Below, one piece after another: positions 42,315 to 50,890 of a DNA stretch of 64,000 nucleotides. Both the position numbers and the translations under genes were made by a program. Source of the DNA: Nocardioides sp. Root1257 (lineage in GTDB: Bacteria > Actinomycetota > Actinomycetes > Propionibacteriales > Nocardioidaceae); assembly GCF_001425175.1 (NCBI RefSeq), contig NZ_LMDV01000015.1, positions 1 through 64,000 on the forward strand, given 5' to 3'. The notes under the pieces were generated by a model that worked only from the letters and a program-made list of their open reading frames with translations, ran no database searches and was not told where the DNA came from. Numbering within the stretch: the stretch's first letter is position 1; every line of letters starts with the position of its first letter.

Positions 42315-43130
42315 CTACCCGTAGCTCGAGACGAGGGACTTGATGACGAGGGCCCAGCCGTCGACCATCACGAACAGCAGGAGCTTGAAGGGCAGTGACA
42401 CCATCACCGGCGGCATCATCATCATGCCGAGCGCCATCAGCGCCCCGCTGACCACCAGGTCGATCACCAGGAACGGGATGAAGATGATGAACCCGATGAT
42501 GAAGGCCTGCTTGAGCTCCGTGAGGACGAACGCCGGGATCAGCGTCGTCGTGGAGACCTCGTCCCGGTTGGCGGGCAGGTCCCGGTCCGCGACGTTCGTG
42601 AGCAGCTCCAGCTCGTCGTCGTCGGTGTTCTCGAGCATGAACCCGCGCAGCGGCTCCATGCCCGTCTGCATCGCGGCCCCGGCGGTCAGGTCGCCGTTCA
42701 GGTAGGGCTGCAGCGCGGCGTCGTTGATCTCGCTGAGCACCGGGCCCATCACGAAGAGGCTGAGGAAGAGCGCGAGCCCGGCGAGGACCTGGTTGGGCGG
42801 TGTCTGCTGGAGCCCGAGTGCGTTGCGGGTCAGGCCGAGGACCACGAAGATCTTGGTGAACGCCGTGCAGCTGAGCAGGATCGCCGGGAGCAGGGAGACC
42901 AGGGTGAGTCCGATCAGCACCGTCACGGACGTGCTCGGGCTGTCGGTCAGGCCGTCGAGCCCGATGGTGACGTTCGAGCTCCCGTCGCCGGAGGGACCCG
43001 CCGGGCCGGCGGGACCGGTCGGCGACGCCGGGTCGGCGTTGGCGACGAGGGGCAGCACGACCATCGGGATGACGACCGTGACGACCAGGGCGCCGACGAG
43101 CGTCACGAGGCGCCGCAGGCGGGCGGTCAT
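42315..43130 (-). CDS. fliP: Flagellar export gate protein FliP
   Basis: 271 aa. A cleavable signal peptide (about 1-32, ending VANADP) and a Gly/Pro-rich linker precede four helices with family blocks FTKIFVVLGLTRNALGLQQTPPNQVLAGLALFLSLFVMGPV and LIPAFVLTELKQAFIIGFIIFIPFLVIDLVV...MMMMPPVMVSLPFKLLLFVMVDGW. It forms the pentameric core of the export gate. It overlaps fliO by 4 bp. Confidence 0.97.
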   Translation of the reverse strand: MTARLRRLVTLVGALVVTVVIPMVVLPLVANADPASPTGPAGPAGPSGDGSSNVTIGLDGLTDSPSTSVTVLIGLTLVSLLPAILLSCTAFTKIFVVLGLTRNALGLQQTPPNQVLAGLALFLSLFVMGPVLSEINDAALQPYLNGDLTAGAAMQTGMEPLRGFMLENTDDDELELLTNVADRDLPANRDEVSTTTLIPAFVLTELKQAFIIGFIIFIPFLVIDLVVSGALMALGMMMMPPVMVSLPFKLLLFVMVDGWALVIKSLVSSYG

Positions 43131-43645
43131 GAGGCCTTCCCGGTGGCCGCGGCGAGCGCCTGGCGCCAGGTGTCGATGCTGAGGACCGAGCCGGTCAGGG
43201 CACCCTCGGGGGCGCGGGTCGCCGCGCGGCGACCGCCCTTGGCGGGGACCGGACGGGTGGCGGGGGCGGCGGCGCGGTGCGCGCCGACCGGCCGCGGGGC
43301 GGGCAGGGCGATGGCCTCGTCGGTCGGCTGGACCAGCGTGATCACGTCACCCTCGACGGCGCCGTCGATGACGTCGTCCATCTCGGGGAGGTGCTCGGCG
43401 ACCTCGTCGGGGTCGAGCTCGGCCAGCACGCTGACCTGGTGCTCGGTGGTGCCGAGGACGAGCACGCGCGAGCCGACGGTGATGACCGACACCGCGGTGC
43501 CGCGGGTGAGGTGCTGGCGGTGCAGGACCTGGACCATGGCGTCCTTGCGGCCACGGAACCGGCGGCCGCCGACCTTGGTCAGCAGGGCCAGCAGGCCCAG
43601 GACGACGGCCAGCGAGAAGACCAGCCGGATGGCGAGCTCGAGCAT
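43127..43645 (-). CDS. fliO: Flagellar export assembly factor FliO
   Basis: 172 aa: one N-terminal membrane helix (about 5-22), then LLTKVGGRRFRGRKDAMVQVLHRQHLTRGTAVSVITVGSRVLVLGTTEHQVSVLAEL, the FliO beta domain. The C-terminal half is Pro/Ala/Arg-rich and probably disordered. It stabilises FliP during gate assembly. The position between fliN and fliP supports this in a poorly conserved family. Confidence 0.9.
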   Translation of the reverse strand: MLELAIRLVFSLAVVLGLLALLTKVGGRRFRGRKDAMVQVLHRQHLTRGTAVSVITVGSRVLVLGTTEHQVSVLAELDPDEVAEHLPEMDDVIDGAVEGDVITLVQPTDEAIALPAPRPVGAHRAAAPATRPVPAKGGRRAATRAPEGALTGSVLSIDTWRQALAAATGKAS

Positions 43646-43654
43646 GTCGTCAGG

Positions 43655-44467
43655 TCAGCTCGCTGCCGCGTCGACGGCGATCTCGGTGATGCGCAGGCCG
43701 AAGTCCTCGTCGATCACGACGACCTCGCCGCGGGCGATGAGGCGGCCGTTGACCAGCAGGTCGGCGGGGCTGCCGGCGGCCCGGTCGAGCTCCAGCACGG
43801 CACCGGGGGTGAGGTCGAGCAGGTCGCGGACCGTCATCCGGGTGCGGCCGATCTCGACCGTCACCTCCATGTCGACGCCGTGCAGCAGCTCGATGCCGGG
43901 GCTCGGGCGGTGCTGGTCGAGGTGGCCGACCGAGCTGAGCACGTTGCCGGGCACGGTGGCGGGCGCGGCCGCCTCGAGGACGTCGGCTGCAGCGCCGCCG
44001 GGCACCGACCCGGTCGCGGCGGACAGCTCGGAGTTGTGGGCGCCGGAGAGCACGTTGTCGGGCATCAGCACGGCGGCGGCGACGGAGCTGGTGTGCAGGA
44101 ACGCCACGGTGAAGGGCGATGCGACGTCGCGGGCCACCATAGGGAGGGCGACCTCGCGGGCGGCACCGACCCGCCCGTGCAGGGCGGCGGCCACGGCGTC
44201 CAGGGTGGGCTGCAGGGCGGCGGCCAGGTCGAGGCCGCCGAGCGGGCTGCCGGCCAACGCGTCCACGAGCTCCTGGCCGACGAGCACCGCGATGCGGCCG
44301 GGGACGGCCGCCTCGAGGTCGGCGATGACCGCACCGGCGAACGGCCCGGCGACCTGCGGGTCTCCCGGGGCGACCGTGCCGACGGTCAGCGGCTCGGCGG
44401 AGGGCAGCACCGCCGCGCCGGCGCCGGCGGCGGCGAGGGCGAGCTCGGTGACGTTCAGGTTGCTCAC
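43655..44467 (-). CDS. fliN: Flagellar motor switch protein FliN with N-terminal CheC-like extension (FliY-like)
   Basis: 270 aa from the GTG at 44467 (GTGA overlap with fliM). The C-terminal about 80 residues are the FliN/SpoA domain: LLHGVDMEVTVEIGRTRMTVRDLLDLTPGAVLELDRAAGSPADLLVNGRLIARGEVVVIDEDFGLRITEI. The N-terminal about 190 residues (GRIAVLVGQELVDALAG, LQPTLDAVAAALHGRVG and FLHTSSVAAAVLMP) look like the CheC/FliY domain, but the catalytic Glu and Asn of CheY-P phosphatases are not evident. It forms the bottom of the C-ring. Confidence 0.93.
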   Translation of the reverse strand: MSNLNVTELALAAAGAGAAVLPSAEPLTVGTVAPGDPQVAGPFAGAVIADLEAAVPGRIAVLVGQELVDALAGSPLGGLDLAAALQPTLDAVAAALHGRVGAAREVALPMVARDVASPFTVAFLHTSSVAAAVLMPDNVLSGAHNSELSAATGSVPGGAAADVLEAAAPATVPGNVLSSVGHLDQHRPSPGIELLHGVDMEVTVEIGRTRMTVRDLLDLTPGAVLELDRAAGSPADLLVNGRLIARGEVVVIDEDFGLRITEIAVDAAAS

Positions 44468-45417
44468 GGGGTCTCCTTGGGGGTGCCCACGATCAGGGCG
44501 GCGAGCCGGAACCCGCTGGTCCCGGCAGTGGCGTGCGCGAAGTTGATGCCGTCCACGACCACCTCGAGCGGGGCGGACGAGGGGTGGTTGAGACGGATGG
44601 CGTCGCCCGGCTGGAGGACGGCGAGGTCGCCCGGGCTCAGGGTCGTCGGCCGGAGCCGGACGGCGACGTCGACCGGCACGGTCTGGAACTGGTCCTTGAG
44701 CTCGGCGGCAGCGCGGGCGCGCTGGGCCCGCTCGCGGTCGGAGACCGGCGCCGGAGCGGCCGCGCGCAGCAGGTGCGGCAGGAGCCCGGAGAACGGCATG
44801 CACATCGACATCGGGAACGGCCGGTCGTTGATCTTGAGCTCGAGGTGCATGGCGACCATGACGTCGGACGCGCCGGCGACCTGGGCGAACTGGGGGCTGT
44901 ACTCGACACCGGTGACGACGGGCTCGAACGCCACGATCGAGGCGAGCGAGTAGCGCAGCTCGTGGAGCAGGCGCTCGATCAGTCCGCGTGAGACACCGGT
45001 CTCGATCTCGGTCAGCGCACGCTCGGGCTGGTCGACGCGTCCGGGGCCGCCGAGCATGTGGTCGACGGCCGTCATCACGGCGCCGACCGGGATCTCGAGC
45101 ACGCACTTGCTGAGCAGCGGCTCCGCCGAGAAGATCGTGAGGTAGGTCGTGGTCTCGAGCGAGTCGACGTACTCCGCGTAGCTGCTCTGCTCGATCCCCG
45201 TCAGCGTGACTGCGCAGACGGTGCGCAGGGATGACGTCAGGACGGTCGTCGCCTGGCGGCAGAAGCCGTCGAGCGCCACCTGGAGCATGCGCGAGTGCTC
45301 GCGCGACAGCTGGATGGGCCGCCGGAAGTCGTAGAGGACCGGCACCGGGGCAGGCCGAGCGCCCCGGTCTGCCACGAGGGCGCCGGGGTGTGCGTCGGAA
45401 CTGTCTGAGGGCGGCAC
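44464..45417 (-). CDS. fliM: Flagellar motor switch protein FliM
   Basis: 317 aa, GTG start. It has YDFRRPIQLSREHSRMLQVALDGFCRQATTVLTSSLR, the FliM middle domain with MLGGPGR (GGXG-type motif near residue 122) and ALTEIETGVSRGLIERLLHELR, and a C-terminal FliN-like domain (VPVDVAVRLRPTTLSPGDLAVLQPGDAIRLN). The usual N-terminal CheY-P-binding peptide is not obvious. The first 25 residues are Ser/Ala/Pro-rich. A sigma-28-type promoter lies just upstream. Confidence 0.96.
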   Translation of the reverse strand: MPPSDSSDAHPGALVADRGARPAPVPVLYDFRRPIQLSREHSRMLQVALDGFCRQATTVLTSSLRTVCAVTLTGIEQSSYAEYVDSLETTTYLTIFSAEPLLSKCVLEIPVGAVMTAVDHMLGGPGRVDQPERALTEIETGVSRGLIERLLHELRYSLASIVAFEPVVTGVEYSPQFAQVAGASDVMVAMHLELKINDRPFPMSMCMPFSGLLPHLLRAAAPAPVSDRERAQRARAAAELKDQFQTVPVDVAVRLRPTTLSPGDLAVLQPGDAIRLNHPSSAPLEVVVDGINFAHATAGTSGFRLAALIVGTPKETP

Positions 45418-45425
45418 GAAAGGAC

Positions 45426-45453
45426 GGATCGGCCCCGTTCGCCCCTACCTGAG
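45426..45453 (-). promoter_or_regulatory. Sigma-28-type promoter for fliM-flhA
   Basis: In the minus-strand sense, TTTCCTCA ends at 45450, followed by 16 nt and GCCGATCC at 45433-45426. The -10 element is 8 bp before the fliM GTG, so the message is nearly leaderless. The same layout occurs upstream of flbD, flgB and fliC. Confidence 0.75.
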
Positions 45454-45511
45454 GAAACGTGTGGAAGTGAGTTGGATCACCTGGTCATCGGTTCGGTCCC
45501 GCCCGGGCCCG

Positions 45512-45949
45512 TCACTGGGTCACGAACTCGGTGAAGTACACGTCCATCACGTCCCCGTGGTAGAGGTGGTCGAGCTCCTTGACGAGCTTCGCCTTCAGGG
45601 CGACCCGCTTGTGGCCCTCGATCTGCTCGAGCTTCTTGCCGCTGAAGAGCTCGATCGCCGCGTCGAGGGCCTTGCTGCCGTCGACCTCGTGCGCGGTCGT
45701 GGTCAGCTGCAGCGCCAGCCCCAGCCGCAGGTAGTGGGTGTCGGCCAGGTTGATCTGGGTCGCGTCCATGGTCACGATCTCGCCCGGCTCCGGCGGCGGG
45801 GTCGGCCCGGCCGGCTTCAGGAAGAACCAGTAGACAGCGCCGCCGACGAGGAGCAGCGCCACCACGATGATGATCAGCTTCTTCTTGCTACCCTTCTTCT
45901 TGTCGTCGTCCGCGGTCTTCTCGGGCGCCTTCTCGGCGGTCGCGCTCAT
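45512..45949 (-). CDS. fliL: Flagellar basal body-associated protein FliL
   Basis: 145 aa: a Lys/Asp-rich cytoplasmic N-terminus (KKKGSKKKL), a membrane helix (about 26-46), then a C-terminal domain with NLADTHYLRLGLALQLTT and VYFTEFVTQ at the end, the FliL hallmark. It rings the MotAB stator and increases torque. It overlaps motB by 4 bp. A 94-bp gap with a promoter separates it from fliM. Confidence 0.93.
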   Translation of the reverse strand: MSATAEKAPEKTADDDKKKGSKKKLIIIVVALLLVGGAVYWFFLKPAGPTPPPEPGEIVTMDATQINLADTHYLRLGLALQLTTTAHEVDGSKALDAAIELFSGKKLEQIEGHKRVALKAKLVKELDHLYHGDVMDVYFTEFVTQ

Positions 45950-46947
45950 TCGTGTCCCCCCTCGGAGTCGTGACCGGCGCTCGCGGCGTCGGTCTCATCG
46001 CTGGTGCTGGTGCTGGTGTCGGTGCTGGTCTTGTTGCTCGCGGCCGTGACGGTCGCGCCGGCCTTGGCCCTCGCGGCCTCCTTGAGCAGCTGCTGCGCGT
46101 CCTGGCCGACGTTCGGGAGGACCACGATGTCCACCCGCTTGTTGATGTCCTGCGAGCCCGGCAGCACCGGGCTGATCAGCGGCTTCTCGTGGCCGAACGC
46201 CGCCAGCGACAGGCGGGCGCCGGGGATGCCCGCCACCTCGTTGAGGCGACGCAGCACCGACAGCGCGCGGGCGGCCGACAGGTCCCAGTCGGTCGCGTAG
46301 TACTTGGGCGGGCCGGCCGCCTGGTTGGTGTGCCCGTCGATGCGCAGGTCGTTGCCCAGGTCGTGGAGGACCGGCGCGAGGGTGTCGACGACCTCCTGGC
46401 CCCGGGGGCTGAGCTGCGCGATGTTGGGCTGGAACACCACGTGGCGCGACACGAGGCTGACGACCAGACCGCGCTCGTCGATGGTGGTCGACACGTCGTC
46501 GGCGAGGCCCCGCTTCTTGAGCGCCGCCTTGAGCTTCTGCTCGGCCTCCTTCAGCCGGCTCGCCTCGGTGGCCGCGGCGTCGTACGACGCCTGCTTGCTC
46601 TTGCGCCGTTCCTCCTTGAGCGCCTGGGTGACCATCGCCTGGCCGGCCGGGGACAGGGACTGGAAGATCTGGGTGCCCTCGAGCTCGGGGTTCGACGCCT
46701 CCTCGAGGTGGCCCTCGAGGATCGAGTCGGAGCCCTTCATGAAGGAGCTGTCGGCGCCGAAGCCCTCGGCGAGGCCGTTCTTCAGCGCGTTGTACTTCTT
46801 CTGGTCCACCGAGCTCATCGCGAACATGACGATGAAGAGCACCATGAGCAGCGTGAGCATGTCGGCGTAGGTGACCAGCCAGCGCTCGTGGTTCTCGTGC
46901 TCCTCGTGCTCCTCGTGCTTCTTGCGACGACCCTTGGCAGAGCTCAT
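45946..46947 (-). CDS. motB: Flagellar stator protein MotB
   Basis: 333 aa. A basic/acidic N-terminus (KGRRKKHEEHEEHENH) precedes the single membrane helix, with WLVTYADMLTLLMVLFIVMFAMSSVD holding the essential ion-binding Asp. A coiled-coil linker follows, then an OmpA-like peptidoglycan-binding domain (about 165-275; LRIDGHTNQA, ARALSVLRRLNEVAGIP and INKRVDIVVLPN). The Ser/Thr/Lys-rich tail is dispensable in appearance. It lies 1 bp after motA. Confidence 0.96.
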   Translation of the reverse strand: MSSAKGRRKKHEEHEEHENHERWLVTYADMLTLLMVLFIVMFAMSSVDQKKYNALKNGLAEGFGADSSFMKGSDSILEGHLEEASNPELEGTQIFQSLSPAGQAMVTQALKEERRKSKQASYDAAATEASRLKEAEQKLKAALKKRGLADDVSTTIDERGLVVSLVSRHVVFQPNIAQLSPRGQEVVDTLAPVLHDLGNDLRIDGHTNQAAGPPKYYATDWDLSAARALSVLRRLNEVAGIPGARLSLAAFGHEKPLISPVLPGSQDINKRVDIVVLPNVGQDAQQLLKEAARAKAGATVTAASNKTSTDTSTSTSDETDAASAGHDSEGGHE

Positions 46948-46948
46948 G

Positions 46949-47716
46949 TCAGGCCGCCTCGGGCTCGCGCTGGTCGGCGGGGAGCAGCGACTGGAGCCGC
47001 TGGGCGACGACCCGCGGGTTGGAGCCGGCCTGGAGCGCTGCGATGCCCTCGATGATCAGCTCCATCCGCGCCGCCTCGAGCTCGCCGAGCCGGGCGATCC
47101 GGGCGCCGACGGGCAGGAAGAACACGTTGGCCGACATGACGCCCCACAGCGTGGCGATGAAGGCGCCGGCGATGAGGTGACCGAGCTTCTCGGGCTCGGC
47201 CAGGTTCTCGAGCACGTGCACGAGGCCCATGACCGTGCCGATGATGCCGATGGTGGGCGCGTAGGCGCCGGCGGCGTTGAAGAACTTGGCCGCCTGCTTG
47301 GCCTCCGCCTTCACGGCGACGACCTCGGCCTCGAGGATGTCGCGGACCTCCTCGGGGTCGGTGCCGTCGATGGCGAGGGTGAGGCCGCGGGACAGGAACG
47401 GCTCGTCGACGTCGCCCAGAGCGTCCTCGAGGGCGAGCAGACCCTCGCGACGGGCCTTCTCCGACAGGGAGACCAGGGTCGGGACGAGAGCCGCGGCGCT
47501 GCCGGCGGACCCGGTGAAGGCCTTGACGAGACCGCGGACGGCGAGCTTGGTGTCGCCCATGGTGCCGCCGGCCATCGAGATCATGATCGTGCCGCCCACG
47601 ACGAGCAGGATCGGCGCGATGACGATCAGGCTCATCGGGTTGCCGCCCTCCATCACGTTGGCGACGACGATGAAGACCAGCGCCCCGATGACGCCGATCA
47701 TGGTTGCCGGGTCCAT
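46949..47716 (-). CDS. motA: Flagellar stator protein MotA
   Basis: 255 aa from the ATG at 47716 (TGATG overlap with flbD). Four membrane helices with MDPATMIGVIGALVFIVVANVMEGGNPMSLI at the start and the conserved AAGAYAPTIGIIGTVMGLVHVLENL...HLIAGAFIATLWGVMSANVFFLPVGARI. The cytoplasmic loop carries SEKARREGLLALED, the torque-generating segment. It pairs with MotB as a proton- or sodium-driven stator. The ion cannot be told from this alone. Confidence 0.97.
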   Translation of the reverse strand: MDPATMIGVIGALVFIVVANVMEGGNPMSLIVIAPILLVVGGTIMISMAGGTMGDTKLAVRGLVKAFTGSAGSAAALVPTLVSLSEKARREGLLALEDALGDVDEPFLSRGLTLAIDGTDPEEVRDILEAEVVAVKAEAKQAAKFFNAAGAYAPTIGIIGTVMGLVHVLENLAEPEKLGHLIAGAFIATLWGVMSANVFFLPVGARIARLGELEAARMELIIEGIAALQAGSNPRVVAQRLQSLLPADQREPEAA

Positions 47717-48030
47717 CAGCCCTCCGCTTCGTCGGCCGTGTCGACCGGGGTCAGCCCCAGCCGGGCCGTCGGATGCTCGGACACCGTGCCGAGATGGGTG
47801 GGACGCGCGTTGTGGCGCGCCCACATGTCGAGGTCGATCGCCGTGCTCATGGCGAGCACCTCGCCGCGGTGGCGGCGTACCGACGTGAGGACGTCGTCGA
47901 GGGACTCCAGGACGACGTACTTCTTGCCGTCGACGAGCGTGACCACCGTGTCCGGAGTGGCGTCGACGCGCTCGATCAGGTCGCAGTTGAGGGCGAACTT
48001 CGTCCCCGAGAGTCGCGTGAGCGTGATCAT
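47716..48030 (-). CDS. flbD: FlbD/SwrD-like flagellar protein
   Basis: 104 aa: MITLTRLSGTKFALNCDLIERVDATPDTVVTLVDGKKYVVLESLDDVL is the FlbD/SwrD family core (SwrD raises motor torque in Bacillus). The 40-residue C-terminal extension is not typical. It is the first gene of the flbD-motA-motB-fliL operon, behind its own sigma-28-type promoter. Confidence 0.9.
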   Translation of the reverse strand: MITLTRLSGTKFALNCDLIERVDATPDTVVTLVDGKKYVVLESLDDVLTSVRRHRGEVLAMSTAIDLDMWARHNARPTHLGTVSEHPTARLGLTPVDTADEAEG

Positions 48031-48084
48031 GTTGCACCGTCCTTGGGCCTTGCCGAGAGCGCCGTCCGTGGCGACTCGAGGTGT

Positions 48085-48112
48085 CCATCGGCGATGTCCG
48101 GTGCGACCTGAG
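48085..48112 (-). promoter_or_regulatory. Sigma-28-type promoter for flbD-motA-motB-fliL
   Basis: CCCCTCA ends at 48109 (minus-strand sense), then 16 nt and GCCGATGG at 48092-48085. It is 55 bp upstream of the flbD start and immediately downstream of the flgE terminator hairpin. Confidence 0.75.
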
Positions 48113-48126
48113 GGGTGTGACGCGAT

Positions 48127-48160
48127 CCACCGCGGGCGCCGGTGGCGGCGCCCGCGGTGG
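48127..48160 (-). terminator. 14-bp hairpin terminator after flgE
   Basis: CCACCGCGGGCGCC (48127-48140), loop GGTGGC, then the exact complementary arm at 48147-48160. There is no U-run, as usual for actinobacterial GC-rich terminators. It separates the flgB-flgE operon from the flbD promoter. Confidence 0.75.
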
Positions 48161-48168
48161 CGGCGCGA

Positions 48169-49026
48169 TCAGCGCTTGATGTTGACGAGCTCCTCGAGGA
48201 CCTGGTCGGACGTGGTGATCACGCGCGAGCTCGCCTGGAAGCCGCGCTGGGCCAGGATCAGGTTGGTGAACTCGGCGGCCAGGTCGACGTTCGACATCTC
48301 GACCGAGCCGGGGACGAGCTCGCCGCGGCTGCCCTCGCCGGCGACGCCGAGGTCGACGGCTCCGGAGTTGGCGGTGGCGCGGAAGCTGGTGCCGCCGACC
48401 TTCTCCAGACCCATCGGGTTGGTGAAGTTGGCGAGCGCGATCTGGGCGACCACGGAGGTGCTGTCGTCGTCGAAGGTCGCGGTGATCTTGCCGTCGGAGC
48501 CGATCTCGTAGGACTTCAGCGCGTGCGGCGTGGGAGTCGCGCCGTCATCGGTCGGGAGGGTGATCTTGCCGGTGGTGCCGGTGTGGTTCCCGGAGGCATC
48601 GAAGGTCGTGTAGCCCTGCACCAGGCCGCCGCCCGGAGCCACCAGGTTGCCGGACCGGTCGAAGGAGAAGGCGCCGGCGCGGGTGTAGACCTGGTCGTTG
48701 CCCTTCTGCACGACGAACAGGCCGTCGCCCTGGATCATCAGGTCCGTGACCCGGCCCGTGGTCTGGTTCGAGCCCTGGTTGAAGTTGGTGTTGGTCGCGG
48801 CCAGCTGGACGCCGAGGCCGACCTGGATCGGGTTGCTGCCGCCGCGCCCGTTGGTGGCGTCGGGCGCGGAGCTCGAGGTGAGCATCTGCGACAGGGTGTC
48901 GGAGAAGACGGTCGAGCTGGACTTGAAGCCGACGGTGTTGGCGTTGGCGATGTTGTTGCCGGTCACGTCGAGCATGACCTGGTTGACGCGCAGGCCGCTG
49001 ATGCCGGCGAAGAGGGAACGAAGCAT
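48169..49026 (-). CDS. flgE: Flagellar hook protein FlgE (short form)
   Basis: 285 aa: N-terminal rod/hook signature MLRSLFAGISGLRVNQVMLDVTGNNIANANTVGFKSS, the middle motif LMIQGDGLFVVQKGN, and C-terminal VEMSNVDLAAEFTNLILAQRGFQASSRVITTSDQVLEELVNIKR. It is shorter than enteric FlgE (about 400 aa) and the size of FlgG. Position after flgD and fliK identifies it as the hook protein, with reduced outer domains. Confidence 0.9.
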   Translation of the reverse strand: MLRSLFAGISGLRVNQVMLDVTGNNIANANTVGFKSSSTVFSDTLSQMLTSSSAPDATNGRGGSNPIQVGLGVQLAATNTNFNQGSNQTTGRVTDLMIQGDGLFVVQKGNDQVYTRAGAFSFDRSGNLVAPGGGLVQGYTTFDASGNHTGTTGKITLPTDDGATPTPHALKSYEIGSDGKITATFDDDSTSVVAQIALANFTNPMGLEKVGGTSFRATANSGAVDLGVAGEGSRGELVPGSVEMSNVDLAAEFTNLILAQRGFQASSRVITTSDQVLEELVNIKR

Positions 49027-49069
49027 GGTGGTTCTCCTGGATTCGGAAGTACGGATTCTGGGGTGGTGG

Positions 49070-49513
49070 TCAGCTCGCCGCGGCAGGTGCCGTGGGCGCG
49101 GTGGCGGTCGCCGAGATGGACTGGACCTGGCCGAGGGAGACGCTGGCGCCGCCGACGACGAGCATCGGACCGCTCGCGTCGTACGTCACCGAGCCGACGA
49201 GGCCGGACGTGGTGGTCCCGTCCTGGTTCATGTAGGTGACGTTCTTGCCGACCATGCCGGCCGCGCCGAACGAGACCTGCGCCGAGAGCAGGGCGGCCGT
49301 CTGGTCGGCGACGTCCTGCATCTTCTCGAGCGCCGTGAACTGGGCGTTCTGGGCCATCATCTGGCCCGAGTCGGTCGGGTTCATCGGGTCCTGGTAGCGC
49401 AGCTGCGCCACCATCAGATTCAAGAACATCTCCTTGTCGGAGCTGCTCCCCGTCGTCGTGGCGGGCTGGTAGAGACCCGTGCTCGTGACGGCCTCAGTTG
49501 CCGGGACGGACAT
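49070..49513 (-). CDS. flgD: Hook assembly scaffold FlgD
   Basis: 147 aa. SSSDKEMFLNLMVAQLRYQDPMNPTDSGQMMAQNAQFTALEKMQ is the conserved FlgD N-terminal segment that caps the growing hook. A short beta domain follows (TYDASGPMLVVGGASVSLGQVQSI). The enteric-type C-terminal FlgD Ig/Tudor domains are largely missing. 43 bp upstream of flgE. Confidence 0.93.
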   Translation of the reverse strand: MSVPATEAVTSTGLYQPATTTGSSSDKEMFLNLMVAQLRYQDPMNPTDSGQMMAQNAQFTALEKMQDVADQTAALLSAQVSFGAAGMVGKNVTYMNQDGTTTSGLVGSVTYDASGPMLVVGGASVSLGQVQSISATATAPTAPAAAS

Positions 49514-49522
49514 CGCCGCTCC

Positions 49523-50890
49523 TCACATGCTCAGGTCGAGACCGGCGAGCTGCCGGCCGACCGTCTGGATGGGACGCGACGGTGTCGTCGCGTTCGGGAT
49601 GCCGTCCGTGGCAGTACTGCTTCCAGGGTGGTGCCGGGAGCTCTCCCGGTCCGGTGCCGGCTCGCCACCAGGGCGTCCGGCTCCCGACCAGGCCCCTCCG
49701 GCCAGGTCGGTCGAGACATCGGTGCGCGTCGCCGCGGAGGTGGCGGGTACGACGGGCGGGGTGGGGGCGGTGCCGGTCGGGAGGTCGCGGATCAGGATCC
49801 TCGAGTCGGTCCGGCCGACGGACTCGAGCAGGCGACGCAGCTCGGGGGCGCCCTCGGTGAGCGCGCGGCGCGCGTCGGAGCCGGCCGCGAGGCTGACCTC
49901 GAGCTCGCCGCCCCGCTGCGTGAGCACGACCCGGACCTCGCCGAGCGACTCGGGGTTGAGCTTGACGACGACGCGGCTCGTGCCGGTCTCGGCGTTCGTC
50001 GCGACGCGGAGCACCTCCGGGAAGACCTGGTCGGCGACCCGGGGGAGGTCGGGGGAGGCGGTCGACGCGGTCACCGGGGCGGGTGCGGCGGTCGGCGCGA
50101 CGGCAGCGGCGGCCGCGACCGCCGGGGCCTGGGTGGGGGTGGTGTCGGTCCGGACCTCGGTCCGCGGAGCGGCCGTCCCGACGACGGCGGACGGTGCGTC
50201 CGCCGCGGCCGGTGCCGGTGCCGACGCAGGCACCGAGGCCGTGGCGTCGGTCGTCGGCCGGGCCGCACCGTCCCGGGCCCGGTCGTCGGCGTGGCTGTCG
50301 CCGGCGCCCGGCTGGGCGGCACCGTCGGCGTCCGCGGTGACGGCGGGGACGGGGGCAGCGGTCGTGGCGGTCGTGGAGGTCGTGGCGTCGACGGTGGTGG
50401 CCGCCGGGTCCGCAGCCCCGGTCGCCGCGGCGGTGACCGGAGCGGCGACCGGAGCGATGAAGGGCGCCATCACGATCGCGGTCGGCAGCATCGCCAGCGC
50501 GGTGTCGGTCTTGTCCGTCTCCTCCGTCTCGTCCGAGACCGGTGCAGGAGCGGTGACGTCCCCCGCTCCGGGTGCGACCGGGAGGGCGGGCACGACAGGC
50601 AGGGCGGAGAGATCGGCGGGCGCGGTCGTGACGACCGGCGCCTCGATCTCCGTGGCGGCTGCGGCCACGTCCTCGCCGGTCGGCGTCGCGGCGGTGGGTG
50701 TGCCGGTCGCGGTCGCCGCGCCGGCGTCCGGGTCGGCGGTGGCGTCGCCGGTGAGCAGACCGCTCACCAGGGCGAGGAACAGGTCACCGCTGCCGGGAGC
50801 CGACTCGCGGCCCTGGCTGCTGGCGCCGCCGAGCGCGGGGTCGGCGGCGATGGCGGCACCGAGACCGGTCAGGAGAGTCGTGGGGTTCAT
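49523..50890 (-). CDS. fliK: Hook-length control protein FliK
   Basis: 455 aa from the ATG at 50890. About 300 N-terminal residues are Ala/Thr/Pro/Asp-rich and disordered, as expected of the molecular ruler. The C-terminal Flg_hook domain (about 305-375) has SRVVVKLNPESLGEVRVVLTQRGGELEVSLAAGSDARRALTEGAPELRRLLES, which contacts FlhB. It overlaps the preceding gene by 4 bp. Confidence 0.93.
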   Translation of the reverse strand: MNPTTLLTGLGAAIAADPALGGASSQGRESAPGSGDLFLALVSGLLTGDATADPDAGAATATGTPTAATPTGEDVAAAATEIEAPVVTTAPADLSALPVVPALPVAPGAGDVTAPAPVSDETEETDKTDTALAMLPTAIVMAPFIAPVAAPVTAAATGAADPAATTVDATTSTTATTAAPVPAVTADADGAAQPGAGDSHADDRARDGAARPTTDATASVPASAPAPAAADAPSAVVGTAAPRTEVRTDTTPTQAPAVAAAAAVAPTAAPAPVTASTASPDLPRVADQVFPEVLRVATNAETGTSRVVVKLNPESLGEVRVVLTQRGGELEVSLAAGSDARRALTEGAPELRRLLESVGRTDSRILIRDLPTGTAPTPPVVPATSAATRTDVSTDLAGGAWSGAGRPGGEPAPDRESSRHHPGSSTATDGIPNATTPSRPIQTVGRQLAGLDLSM

